Part shown: positions 11,101 through 21,239 of the stretch, piece after piece
Position numbering within the stretch: the first letter of the stretch is position 1
Layout of the letters: every line of letters starts with the position of its first letter
Assembly: GCF_027409185.1 (NCBI RefSeq)
Contig: NC_084475.1
Coordinates: 11,676,130-11,740,129, forward strand
Length of the DNA: 64,000 nucleotides
Reading direction: 5' to 3'
DNA from: Cynocephalus volans
Taxonomy: Eukaryota > Chordata > Mammalia > Dermoptera > Cynocephalidae
Program-made: the position numbers and the translations under genes
Notes under the pieces: generated by a model
What the model was told of the DNA's origin: nothing
The model's database searches: none
What the model saw: the letters and a program-made list of their open reading frames with translations, nothing else

Positions 11101-11973
11101 TGCAGTATCCCACAGGTTTTGGTATGATGTATCATTGTTTTCATTAGTTTCAATAAATTTTTTGATTTCCTGCTTGATTTCTTCTTGGACTCATATGTCA
11201 TTGAGTAGAATGCTGTTTAATTTCCATGTGTTTGTATAGTTTCCAGAGTTTCGTTTGTTATTAATTTCTAGTTTTAATCCACTGTGGTCTGAGAAGATAC
11301 ATGGGATAATTCCAATTTTTTTGAATTTATTTAGACTTGATTTGTGACCTAATATGTGATCTATCCTGGAGAATGATCCATGTGCTGATGAGAAGAATGA
11401 ATATTCTGAGGTTGTTGGGTGGAATGTTCTGTAGATATCTGCCAATTCCAATTGGTCTAGAGTCTTGTTTAGATCTTGTGTTTCTCTACTGATTCTTTGC
11501 CTAGATGATCTGTCTAATATTGAGAGTGGGGTGTTCAGGTCCCCTGCTATTATGGTGTTAGTGTCTATTTCCCTCTTTAGGTCTAATAGAGTTTGTTTTA
11601 TAATTCTGGCTGCTCCAACATTGGGTGTGTACATATTTATGATTGTTATGTCTTCTTGATGGATCAGTCCTTTTATCATTAAGTAGTGTCCCTCATTGTC
11701 TCTTTTCATGGTTTTTAATTTAAAGTCTATTATGTCAGATATAAGAATGGCTACTCCAGCTCGTTTTTCTTTTCTGTTTGCATGGTAAATCTTTTTCCAT
11801 CCTTTCACTCTTAGTCTGTGTGAATCTTTATGGGTGAGGTGGGTCTCTTGTAGGCAGCATATAGTTGGGTCCTCCTTTTTGATCCGGTCAGCCAGTCTGT
11901 GTCTTTTGATTGGGGAATTTAAGCCTTTTACATTAAGAGTTGTTATTGAAAGGTTTTGATTTATTCCTAGCAT
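8146..11973 (-). pseudogene. L1 ORF2 (endonuclease/reverse transcriptase), four nonsense codons
   Basis: ORF2 encodes the L1 nicking endonuclease and reverse transcriptase for target-primed reverse transcription. It starts at the ATG ending at 11973, with an in-frame TAA shortly upstream. It runs 1275 codons in one frame to the stop at 8146, the usual L1 ORF2 length. Visible landmarks are N14 and E43 (LQETH), AGDLNT, RIDHIL and SDHSGL of the APE-type endonuclease, the RT palm with LFADDMILY, and a C-terminal C-x3-C-x7-H-x4-C knuckle (CWRGC...H....C). Four stops interrupt it: TGA at 11193-11191, TAA at 10692-10690, TAG at 9279-9277 and TGA at 9171-9169. The absence of any frameshift over 3.8 kb suggests a fairly recent insertion. 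Confidence 0.96.
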
Positions 11974-12273
11974 TTTGTTGGTTGTTTGGTTGTCTTAGGT
12001 GTCTTTTGTTCCTTGCCTTCTGATTTACTGTTTGGTTTCTGTGTTTGTTGGTTCCTTAGGTTGTAGATAGCGTTTTTGTTTGCTTGTTTTCTCTTCATGA
12101 ATGCCATTTTTATTATACTAGTGGGTTTTGATTTTTCTTGGGTTTTTAGTGCAGTGGTAGTTATTTTTCAGGAACGAAACCCAGTACTCCTTTGAGGATT
12201 TCTTGTAAGGGTGGTCGTGTGGTAGTGAACTCCCGCAGTTTTTGTTTGAGAAATATACTATTTGCCCTTCATT

Positions 12274-13155
12274 TCAGAAGGATAGCCTTGCAGGGTAAAG
12301 TATTCTTGGCTGGCAATCTTTGTCTTTTAGTATTTTGAAAATATCATCCCATTCCTTTCTAGCTTTTAGGGTTTGTGATGAAAAGTCTGATGTTAGCCTG
12401 ATTGGTGCTCCCTTATAGGTGGTTTGACGCTTCTCTCTTGCAGCTTTTAAGATTCTCTCTTTGTCTCTGAGTTTTGCCAATTTGACTATGACATGTCTTG
12501 GAGAAGGCCTTTTTGGGTTGAATACGTTTGGAGATCGTTGAGCTTCCTGGATCTGAAGATCTGTGACTTTTGCTATACCTGGGAAGTTTTCTGCCACTAT
12601 TTTTTTGAATATGTTTTCAATGGAATCTCCATTTTCCTCCCCTTCTGGAATACCCATGACTTGGATATTTGATCGCTTAAGGTTGTCTGATATCTCTCTC
12701 AGATTTTCTTCCATGTCCTTGATTCTTTTTTCTTTCTTTTTGTCTGCTTGTGTTATTTCAAACAGCCCATCTTCAAGTTCAGAGGTTCTCTCTTCAACTT
12801 CAACAAGCCTGCTGGTTAAACTCTCCGTTGTGTTTTTTATTTTGCTGAATAACTTCTTCAATTCAGCAAGTTCTGCTACATTTTTTTTCAGGACATTGAT
12901 TTCTTTGTACATTTCCTCTTTCAGATCCTGTATACTTTTCCTCATTTCATCATGATGTCTAGCTGTGTTTTCTTGTATCTCATTCAGTTTCCTTAGAATT
13001 ATCACTCGAAATTCCTTGTCAGTCATTTCAAGGGCTTCTTGTTCTATAGGATCTAGAGTTTGAGATTTATTAACTTTTGGTGGTGTACTTTCTTGATTTT
13101 TTGTATTTCTGGTATCTTTTTTTTGATGTTTATTCATTGTGGCAGGGGGTTTCAC
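12274..13155 (-). pseudogene. L1 ORF1 (RNA-binding chaperone), C-terminally truncated
   Basis: The 293-codon frame matches the L1 ORF1 protein, which trimerises and coats L1 RNA. The N-terminal part is basic and polar. A long coiled coil (about residues 50-150, rich in E, K and L heptads) follows, then the RRM (about 155-245, with SNIQVMGIPEGEE) and most of the C-terminal domain (KAAREKRQTTYKGAPIRLTSDFS). A TGA at 12276-12274 ends it after PARLSF, removing roughly the last 45 residues expected for the family. Downstream DNA still resembles ORF1. This is best explained as a nonsense-disabled copy. Confidence 0.93.
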
Positions 13156-14676
13156 AGTCCACCGGTTTGAGACTAATGAATAACTATGATGTTGCTGTGG
13201 TTGCCAATTTCGTATGGCTACCTCCGTGGCTGCTCAGTTGGCCTCCAGTGCCTTGTGTGTGTGGTTGCCTCGGGTCTTGGGCTTCTCCGGGGAGCCACCT
13301 TTCTGGTCAGCTTGGACTCTGCTGGGCTGGTGGATCACGTACCACAGGGTATGTGATCGCTGTTGAGCTTTCACTTCCTGTGCAGGACTTCTCCCTGTTC
13401 CGTGTGCTCTGGCCCAGGCTGTTAGATCATGCAGTGGCGACCCCACAGGGTGTGTGGTTTCTGTCGAGTCTCTGCCTCCCTGGCCGCATGTCTCCCCACT
13501 CTGTGTGCAGTGTGCTGGGCTGGGGCGTGTCTTCTGCAACCCTCGTCTATCAGCTGGGCCTTCAAGACCCTGCTCGGCACTGCCTCACCCAGGAAGTCTA
13601 CCAGGTTTCTGCTAGGCACAGACGACCAGTCGCTCTGGGTGCCTTTGTAGCACTGTGTAGATCTTTCTCGGGACTTGTTCACCTTTGTATCCCCCCAGTA
13701 TAAACCGAGTCTAGCGCCCGCCTGCAGCCAGCTCTCCTGCAGGTTCAAGCGGACCTGGGAACTCTCCTACCACACTATTCCCAACCAGAAATTGGTTAGG
13801 CTTTTTTCCGAACTGGTGGCCGCAGAGATGGTATCTGCCTCCCAGTAACAGGAAGTTTACCGGGGGCTGGAGTCCAGGGTGCGGTGGAGTGACAATCGGC
13901 CCGCCCATACTTCCTTGCCCTCCCAACACTGGCCAGGGACGCCCCACGCCACCGACCCGCCAGAGAACCGCGGAGGGAGTGGGAGGGGAGGCCGGTCCGC
14001 AGGCTCTGGAAAGCCCTGCGCCGGGCCAAGCAAGTGGGAGGGCTCAGTGGCTGCCGAGCAGGGCGGAGCTGCCCAGACCTGGGAAAATGGAGGGAGCCCC
14101 AGGGCGGTGAGTGGCCTGGTGATGCAGGCGGGAGTCGGGTGGGTGTCTGCCACCCACAGGACTGGTCCAGGGGTCACTCACAGGGTTGTGCCAGGTCGGG
14201 CGCTCACTCTCTGCCTCTGGTTTGCCGCCTTTCCCGTTCTCGGCCGCTGCTGCCTCAGGCTGTTCAGTCGCAGCGCGGCTCAGGCACTCCCAGGAATCTT
14301 CTTTAATGCCGGCCTGAAACCTCGAATCCTGAATAGGGCAGCTGGCCGCCTTCAGTGCGGCCCCAGCCTCCAGGATCCTGTTTGCATCCACAGCAGCCCT
14401 GGCGCCGTGTTCCCTGTTTCGAGACTCGCTTTTGCAGATAAGAAACAGTTCTTTTCCTGCTCCACACTTCAAAGCTGTTGCCTGTAAATGAGGCAGCCTC
14501 TCCTGCTGGGGGCAAAGTGGCGGTCAGCCCCCACGACTGGCCAGCAGCTGCTGTCCTCCCTTAAGAGATGGCAAGAGGAAGGTCCACAAGTTTCCCGGCT
14601 GCCTGAGGCCCAGTGGCCGCCTTTTCCACCTCAGCTACTCTGCGCCAGCAGCCGCAGCCACCGCCATCTTGAAAGT
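13156..14676 (-). promoter_or_regulatory. L1 5' UTR / internal promoter, CpG-rich
   Basis: About 1.5 kb of GC- and CpG-rich DNA lies upstream of ORF1, in sharp contrast to its AT-rich surroundings. The terminal sense start carries caagatggcgg, a YY1-like site also found at the start of other full-length L1s and at 17109 here. It is inferred to be the pol II internal promoter of the element. Several long antisense open frames here are explained by the GC-rich composition. Confidence 0.8.
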
Positions 14677-14869
14677 CCTCACACTTTATTATTTTTACTT
14701 CAGGAGTGGTGAAAAGAAAGAAGATATTTTTGAGATACTATCAATGCACACTTCTCTCTGAGTGAGCATTCTAAATGCAAACCTGGGAATGCCGTTTGTC
14801 TGCTGTGACTCATTCACATAAAGCCCAAACAAGTCAGGATGATGAACAGGTCTCTTCATTATTTTGTTA

Positions 14870-15055
14870 CTGATGGCCTCTTAAACCTCATCTATAGCCA
14901 CTCCCAGTTATGTCCTCTGGATAAAAGATGCACTAGCCTGTTTGCTGATCTTCAAACATACCAGCAGTGTTCAACCTTTGCATGTACAACAACCTCTTTT
15001 TAACAATCTTCCCCAACTTAGCTACCAGTCAAACATCTTGTCCTCCATAGATTAG
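14870..15055 (+). mobile_element. L2 LINE fragment
   Basis: The order agccactcccagttatgtcc...ctgatcttcaaacataccag...aacctttgcatgtac...caatcttcccc resembles the L2 C-terminal coding/3' region, diverged. Sequence after the LTR-like repeat (about 15515-15760) may continue it. Confidence 0.5.
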
Positions 15056-15100
15056 TTTAGATTTTTTTTTTTTAATTCTAAACTTTCTCTCTTCTCCCAT

Positions 15101-15517
15101 TGTATTAGTCTGTTTTCTGTTTCTTGTAACAGAATAACTGAAACTGGATAATGTATAAAGAAATGAAATTGATTTCTTACAGTTTCAGAGGTGGAGAAGT
15201 CCACTGTCCTTGGGGAGCATCTGTTAAGGGCCTTCTTCTGGGTGGGACTCCACAGGGTGCCATGCAGGCATCGCATGGTGAAGATCACATGCGCAAGAAC
15301 TAAGCATCTCACTTGCTATCCTCATAAAGCCATCAGAACCACGACCATGACAACCCATTCAACCATCGACCCTTTACTACATGAGTGGATCAATGCATTC
15401 ATGAGGGCACAGTCCTGGCAATCCAATCACCTCTGAAAGACTCCACCTTCCACCACCATACTGGGTGTTAAGCTCCAACACGAGCTTGTGAGGACATTCA
15501 AACCACAAGGTCCATCC
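15101..15517 (-). mobile_element. LTR-like repeat (MaLR/MST-type), antisense
   Basis: This is the same family as 4336-4748. It begins tgtattagtctgttttctgt, includes ggataatgtataaagaaa...gatttcttacag, and ends with gtgaggacattcaaaccaca. TG...CA ends are visible in this orientation. No clean duplication was found. Confidence 0.5.
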
Positions 15518-16340
15518 GAGAATCTACTTCTCTCCTCTCTGCCTTGCTCTCTATAGCCCATACATACTTTCCCTTTAGCATGTACACCGTCATTATTTAT
15601 TTATATTTATTAATTCCAGTATATTTCTTTTACCTGAGGTTCATAACAGTCATGTACTAAATATTGATACAGTATTGATATAGTATTGACTAAGTATTGA
15701 TATAGTCTCTCTCCTATGAGACTGTAAGATTTTCCAAGTAAGGTGACATTCTTAACTCAACTTGGAATTCCCAGAGAGAATTGCTCATTGAAACATGAAA
15801 GAAACGGTCAATCAACTACTCATTTAATCCAGATAGTGAAAAGGTAACACATCGACTGTGTTACTGCTTCTTTTGTATATGCAATCCACCTCCAGAAACA
15901 TTCATGGGCCTAAAGAGGGTCAAATAGACAAAAATGTCATAGTGACTCCATTGACCATCATCTTGAGTTTCCAGACTTGGACCTATAAAAATGGTTTCTA
16001 GCTTTTATACATAAAGAGCCATCGGGAACCTACCTGAAGAGCCACCTCAAAATTGGCAGAAATATTTCCTCTTATCTTAAAATTCTCCTTTACCACTGTC
16101 TAATGTTACTACCTCACAGCAATAACCAAATGTGATCTGCACATCTATGTTTGCTGGGGTAGAGGATAAAGGAAAAACACAATTTAAGATAAAGTTACAG
16201 AGTCAGTATACAAAACTATAACCCAGGAATAGAGTCAATGAATGCTTTGATATGCACCAGTGCTGATTATTCTCTCTCTTCTCTCTGACGGCTCTGTAAT
16301 AAAAGAAAGTCAGATCTGGAAGAACAATTGTTGGGATACC
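15518..16340. other. No confident feature
   Basis: AT-rich sequence with a short local triplication of (t)attgata/agta near 15660-15705. Possibly L2-derived in its first part. No gene is seen. Confidence 0.4.
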
Positions 16341-16370
16341 AACACATAAAAGTTTAGCTGTGGGTGTCTG

Positions 16371-16825
16371 TGGGGAAAATAGAATAATTTAGTCAGGCTC
16401 CTTGGCTCAGGTCTGGCTGGGGAGTTGAGCAGCATATTTCTTATAAACAAGTTGTGTGTGGGTGGAGTTGGTCCACATGTGCGCCAATGTAGCTTTTAAG
16501 TTTTGTAGATATAGTGTGTTCTGCAGTTTGTGAAGCAGGCTGGCAGCAGAGAGCTGATCTCTAACAATAGAGCATGTTTACTCTGCTGGCAGCTGCTCGG
16601 TTTGTTTTTCTTTGGACTTTGCCAGTAGCAGTTGGGTTTCTGAGTTTCTCCTTTGTACCTCCTAACTCTTAGTGTTGTGTGTGCTAAATAAAGAATATTC
16701 CTTCTTCAACCAAGGCTCCAAGGACCTTTTTGCCAGTTACCTAGCTCATAGACCTGCGTGGTAAAGGGTATGTGAATGGGCTTGAGGGGTCTGTGAGCTC
16801 CAGACCCAGCCCTAGCTCAACAGCA
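16371..16825 (+). mobile_element. Candidate solo LTR
   Basis: The block begins tgtggggaaaat, has a GC-mixed body, an aataaa polyadenylation signal at about 16687 with downstream T/G-rich sequence, and ends near ctagctcaaca. Length and layout suit an ERV1-type LTR. I found no clear target duplication, so the limits are approximate. Confidence 0.42.
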
Positions 16826-16934
16826 TCATTAGAGGTGCCTAATTAATGCCTAGGTGTTAAAACACAGTGAGCTGTGCAAAGCAAGTTTGTCAAATCAAAG
16901 CTCTCCACTTGTTTTCATAAGCAGTGGTTCAGTT

Positions 16935-17006
16935 TTAAAATTGACCAGAGAAGCGCCCGGCTAGCTCAGTCGGTAGAGCATGAGACTCTTAAAATTGACC
17001 AGAGAA
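16935..17006 (+). pseudogene. tRNA-Lys 5'-half retrocopy without tail, with TSD
   Basis: Bases 16955-16991 read like the 5' half of tRNA-Lys(CTT): the acceptor 5' strand gcccggc, the D arm tagctcagtcggtagagca, and the anticodon stem and loop up to ctctta. The copy stops in the anticodon loop. It is flanked by identical 18-bp repeats, ttaaaattgaccagagaa, at 16935-16952 and 16989-17006, with the second overlapping the tRNA end by the shared tta. There is no poly(A), no 3' half, no T arm and no CCA. It is therefore a tailless retropseudogene of a tRNA half, not a tRNA gene. Two extra bases (gc) precede the tRNA start. Confidence 0.9.
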
Positions 17007-17081
17007 CAAGTTGGCCATGAGTGTCATTTGGGATGTGAATGAAAGAACATTACCCAAATCCAAGCAAAGAGAAGAGTCAAT

Positions 17082-17100
17082 AAACCTTATCAAATGTAGA
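17082..17100 (+). repeat. 5' target-site duplication of the composite element
   Basis: aaaccttatcaaatgtaga, paired with aaatcttatcaaatttaga at 19276-19294 (two mismatches in 19). Confidence 0.88.
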
Positions 17101-19275
17101 GTTCTGGTCAAGATGGCGGAATAGACAGTCCCCAGCATCACTCTCTCCCACAAATCAACAAATTCACAACTATAAAAATGTAATATCAGCCAAGCTGGGA
17201 CCTCTGGAGCTCAGGTGAAGAGAAGGAGAAAGACCTACGGAACTCATGAAGGTGGAGAAACCACAAGCAGAAAGCAAAAACTGCTCTCAGCGTTTGGGCT
17301 GCAGCTGCTTTAATGCTGGAGCGCATGGAGCAGGAGCCAGCAGAAGCCACAGCTGTGCCCTTTAGATAGAGTTACTTGGAGGCAGCAGGGGAGAAAAGGG
17401 CCTTGGTGGCTCCCAGGTCAGCAAGACCACTAATAGGGTTCCTGTGGACCCATGCAGGAGTGAGAAGCCAGAACAGCTGAAAAAGGGGAGCCATCAGAGG
17501 GCTGGTGAGTCAACACAAGGGACCAGCTCAGGGCCCTCAAATGGGAAGTGTTTAGAGCATGGGCAGTGGGGAAGATAGGCCCACCAAGAGAACACTGAGA
17601 CACAGCAAGGACAGCAGATCCACCCACTCCAATCAGTGCAGGACCACTCAGAGGAGATTGGTCGGGAATGCAGAATTGCATGGGGTGCAGTTTGATGAAA
17701 AGACTCAGGCCCAGATCAGAGTTTCTACACAACCCAGATCCACCAGATCTCTGGAAAGCCAGAAGTACCTATAGGGTCAACCATTAAACACCGAGCTGCA
17801 CAAAAAGCCTTCCCTAAGGAAACAGCAGCAAAGCAGCAATTTACTCAACCACACAGCTCAAGTACTGGTTCCCACAGGAAGTTTCCCCGGTTTAGAAGTA
17901 AGCAAAAGACAAAAACTTAGTTCCAGCCCAGGCACACCAGTAATGCCTTGGGGCCCACCTGGGGACATCAGACATGCAGCCAGGAGCAGGACCCCCACCA
18001 AGAACCACTCACATGACCAGTACCTCAGGGCCCTGCCCAGGAACTCAAGGATTGGAGCTGGGACTGGACCCCCTTCCCAAATCCAAGCACACCACCAATG
18101 CCTTGGAGCCCGCCTGGGGACCTGGGGCTAGCAGAAGGGGACTGGACACCCTTGCCACACCCAGGCACACCATGACAGTGCCTCAGGGCCCCACTTACGG
18201 TTCTGAGGCATGGAGAAGGGGATCTGACAGCCCTCCCACGACCAGGCACACCACACCAGTGCCTCGGGGTCTGCCCAGGGACCCAGGGCATGGATAAGGG
18301 GACCAGGCCCCCTTCTAACTACCAGGCGCACCACACCAGTGCCTTGGGGGCCTGCCCAGGGTCCCGGGGTATGGATCTGGGGACTGTAACCCCCCCTCCC
18401 ACAACCAGGCACACCTCACCATTGCCTCAGGGCCTGCCCAAGGACCCAGGGCATGGAGTTGGGGACTGGATCTCCCTCCTGCAACCAGGCACACTGTGCC
18501 AGAACCTCAGCGCTCACCCAGGGACCCAGGGCATGGAGAAGGGGACTGGACCCCCCCCTCCCACAGTCAGGCTCACCACACCAGAGCCTCAGGACCTGCC
18601 CAGGGTCTGGGGCATGGAGAATGGGACTGGACCACCCTCCGCAAACCAAGCACACCCTCACCAGTGCCTCAGGTCCCACCCGGGGACCCGGAGTATGGAG
18701 CCAGGGATCGGACACTCCCCACAGTCAGGCACACCACCAGCACCAAATAGCATGCCAAAATCATCTCCTCCATATGGGTGGCCCATCACAGCCACCATGA
18801 TAACCATGGCTGCCGCGAAAGCAGCTAGATGCCACAACCACCACACAGATGGTCTGCCAGCCACTAGAGTGCATTGACAAAAGAACAGTCACCAGCAGAG
18901 ATAAAGAAAGGAGGAGGATGTCTCTCTCCACAAAACCCATTTCAGAGTGACAGAAGAGGCATCTGCTCTATGGTTGTATTGGGGGACCTGATCATGCTTC
19001 TCAGCATTGGACAGATCATTTGGGCAGCAAATAAACAGAGTAGCCATTATTCTTTCAGCGGGAGAGAAGAAACCTAGGGTAATTAGAGATGGGGGGGGAA
19101 GGAAAAGGGGATGGGGAGGGATTGGACAAGGGGCATAAAGAATAATTACGATTTGTAACTATATATGCTAGTAATATTGAATTGATCAACATATCTCAAT
19201 GTTGAACCCCCAAAATATGTATAATCAATTTTGATTTAATAAAAATTAAAAAAAAATAAAATAGAATTTTTAAAC
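17101..19275 (+). mobile_element. Composite VNTR retroelement (internally deleted L1 derivative)
   Basis: A complete 2.2-kb insertion bounded by a 19-bp target duplication. It starts like a full-length L1, with caagatggcgg at 17109-17119, then has about 830 bp of L1-type 5' UTR. About ten ~80-bp GC-rich tandem units follow (17930-18745). A 3' part includes a short relic of the ORF2 endonuclease region (about 18985-19040, the ggggacc...cagcattggacagatcat stretch), then an L1 3' UTR, aataaa and an A-rich tail. ORF1 and almost all of ORF2 are absent, so it must have been mobilised in trans. It parallels SVA-like composite elements in architecture, but I see no relationship by sequence. Confidence 0.85.
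17930..18745 (+). repeat. VNTR, ~10 units of 77-83 bp
   Basis: Unit landmarks (the g/a before cct[c/t][a/g]g) fall at 17945, 18022, 18100, 18180, 18261, 18341, 18424, 18504, 18586 and 18666, a spacing of 77-83 bp. Each unit has a cctgcccagggaccc-like core, a ggcatggag-aggggactgga block, a C-run and ccaggcacacca. Units differ by substitutions and small indels, so the array is old rather than freshly homogenised. Confidence 0.93.
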
Positions 19276-19294
19276 AAATCTTATCAAATTTAGA
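19276..19294 (+). repeat. 3' target-site duplication of the composite element
   Basis: aaatcttatcaaatttaga, the partner of 17082-17100. Confidence 0.88.
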
Positions 19295-20554
19295 TGTCCT
19301 ATCTCTCTCCCTTCCTCTCTCTCCCTTGCCCCTTGCTTCTCTCCCTCTCTCTCTCTTTCTCTTCCAACTGCTTCTGGCAAAAACGTAGCATTGCCTTGAT
19401 GACACTCCAAGCAAACATTGACCTGAGGATGAGTCTGTTGCCAACACTATGATGATAAACACAAGGCACCAGTGATCGGTAGATAAACAGGTGTTAACCC
19501 CCAGAAACAAGCCTCATTCTGTTTGCTCACTAACTCTGGGAATCATAAAAGCATGTGTCAAAATAATACTGCTAAACACAGAAATTTAGCAAGTACTAAC
19601 AGAATTTTATTTTCCATTCTAGAAAAACTTTAATCAGATAACAAGCGTTGAAAGAATTTTACATTCAGGCCTTCTCTATGCATAAGAAATGATGAGCTTT
19701 AAGGATTGCCATATTTCCTAGCTTTCACATACTAATTATTTTATTTCTATATCTGTAACATTATATAATATCTATTTTGTCAATATAAAGTGCTGAGATC
19801 TCAAAAACATTAAAACGTAAAGTTTCTCAGAGAAGGTGACACATGTTTCTCCCAAATATAAATTTTTGGCTTCAAAATGCAATATATTTGAAAAGTGTGG
19901 AGTTTCAATCACATACTTTTCTGACATGTTTTTGTCTCTTATTTCCAAGTTTACATAAAAATGATTATCATGAAATATAATTTTGAGTTATACTTTTCAT
20001 TCATGAAATGTACATATTATGCTTGCTAGTGCACCCTGAAATACCCACTTAATTGTTTAAAAATTTCTAAGTGAAAGATATTTTAAAACATTATTTTCTA
20101 TTTTAATTTTAGAAACAAAAATCTTTGTTGTTAATAATTATTTAAGAAAATTAATATTTAAGACTCATCCTAATAAAATACAATTAACATGAAGGCCATT
20201 TTAAAAATAAGATTTATGAATGCAGATAAAAAGATCTGTCTTCTCATTTCAAAATGCTATAGGTGGCAAGGTGTCAAGAATCAAGATAATATACTGTTCT
20301 TTATAGTAGTAGGGAAGAAAAAATTCCGTTTCATGGTACCAAGGAAGTAATTAAGTTAATTGATAGTCAAAATATAAAAGGATTTGAACATATCTAAATG
20401 CATTTTGTGGACTCATGATTTTTACCAACTCCGAGTCAAAGAAAATATGCAACACAGTGGATCTGAAGCTCTCCCACTGTTCTATTTTTTCTTTCTCCTT
20501 TCCTTTGCCTCTTTGTTTTTCAGAAAAATGTGATGATAACTAATATATATTGTG
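19295..20554. other. AT-rich sequence with a pyrimidine tract
   Basis: A CT-rich tract (about 19299-19366) opens the stretch. The remainder is AT-rich and unclassified. No gene is seen. Confidence 0.5.
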
Positions 20555-20648
20555 AGTCCCAGTAATTGAGCCTTTATTCTGTACCTCACACTCTACTGGG
20601 CATCTCAAAACTGGTATTTATGATTCTCATATCAATCCTGAAAGGCAG
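20555..20648 (-). mobile_element. MIR fragment
   Basis: The order ...ctctactgggcatctc...ggtatttatgattctcatatcaatcctgaaaggcag is the middle of a MIR in reverse. Confidence 0.5.
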
Positions 20649-21235
20649 GTAGCTGTGCTCGATTTTTGCTCTTTTCCTCTCTAGATCTACTCAGGCCTTT
20701 TGACTCTCCTCTGAGCTCCAACTGGCTGATCCCTTGCTCTCTGGATTCCAGCTGAGTTGAGCGCTGGGAAGCTCTATTAAGAGATGCAGAGGACCAGGGG
20801 AGAGTGAGAAATTGGCTGTTGTTTCCTTCTCTCTCTCTCTCTCTGCTTTGTTCTATGGGTTGGCTGTGTTCCTCTGTGAGAGCAATAGCTCTGCTACAGT
20901 GGCCATTTCCTTCCAGCCACTTTTTCCAAGGTGGTGACGATCCTAACAGTTCCAAATCCCAAACTCTGTCAACAGTTTTTTAAAGAGAACTTTCATTTAT
21001 CAAGTTTAAACGTGTCACTTGTTTCTGTTAAGACTCTCAATGATAAATAAACCCAATTAATTAAATGACTTTTTTTTTTTTGATATTTTATGTTTCCCAG
21101 GCATAACCATGTACCTTAAAGGTAACTTTTAAATAATGTTTCTCAATGAATAAGCATTAATGCAAGGGGTTGCATTTGGCAGTTGTTTTTCTGGGTCAAT
21201 CTGTTGCTATGAAAGGTAGTGGCTTAATTCTGAAT
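20649..21235. other. Unclassified
   Basis: A moderately GC-rich 300-bp block (to about 20975) with a (ct)n patch at 20831-20850 might be an LTR or DNA element inserted in the MIR, but I cannot name it. AT-rich DNA follows. Confidence 0.35.
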
Positions 21236-21239
21236 GCAC

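Larger units (their letters stand above)
7903..14676 (-). mobile_element. Full-length L1, ORFs broken
   Basis: A complete L1 in reverse, about 6.8 kb. It has an A-tail (read as T-rich at about 7903-7945), a 3' UTR with (TG)n (= CA), ORF2, ORF1 and a GC-rich 5' UTR ending at ccgccatcttgaaag, which read in sense is a caagatggcgg YY1-type start. Imperfect flanking repeats cctccacacattattatt (7885-7902) and cctcacactttattattt (14677-14694) are consistent with a target-site duplication. Both ORFs carry stops, so the copy is dead as an autonomous element, but ORF2 has no net frameshift. Confidence 0.95.

Noticed and set aside
13077-13703. A 208-codon plus-strand frame as a host gene
   Set aside because: It overlaps the L1 ORF1 start and GC-rich 5' UTR in antisense, with no domain or splice context.
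16955-16991. A functional tRNA-Lys gene
   Set aside because: Only the 5' half is present. The T arm, B-box, 3' acceptor strand and terminator are missing, and target repeats flank the fragment.
17930-18745. A CRISPR array or satellite
   Set aside because: Units are contiguous ~80-bp repeats without unique spacers, inside a mammalian retroelement.
17974-18877. Several overlapping open frames on both strands in the VNTR
   Set aside because: They arise from the ~80-bp GC-rich tandem units, which are not multiples of three consistently, and no protein family is recognised.
17101-19275. A true SVA homologue
   Set aside because: No Alu-like or SINE-R/HERV-K-like part is visible. The ends are L1 5' UTR and L1 3' UTR, so only the architecture is similar.
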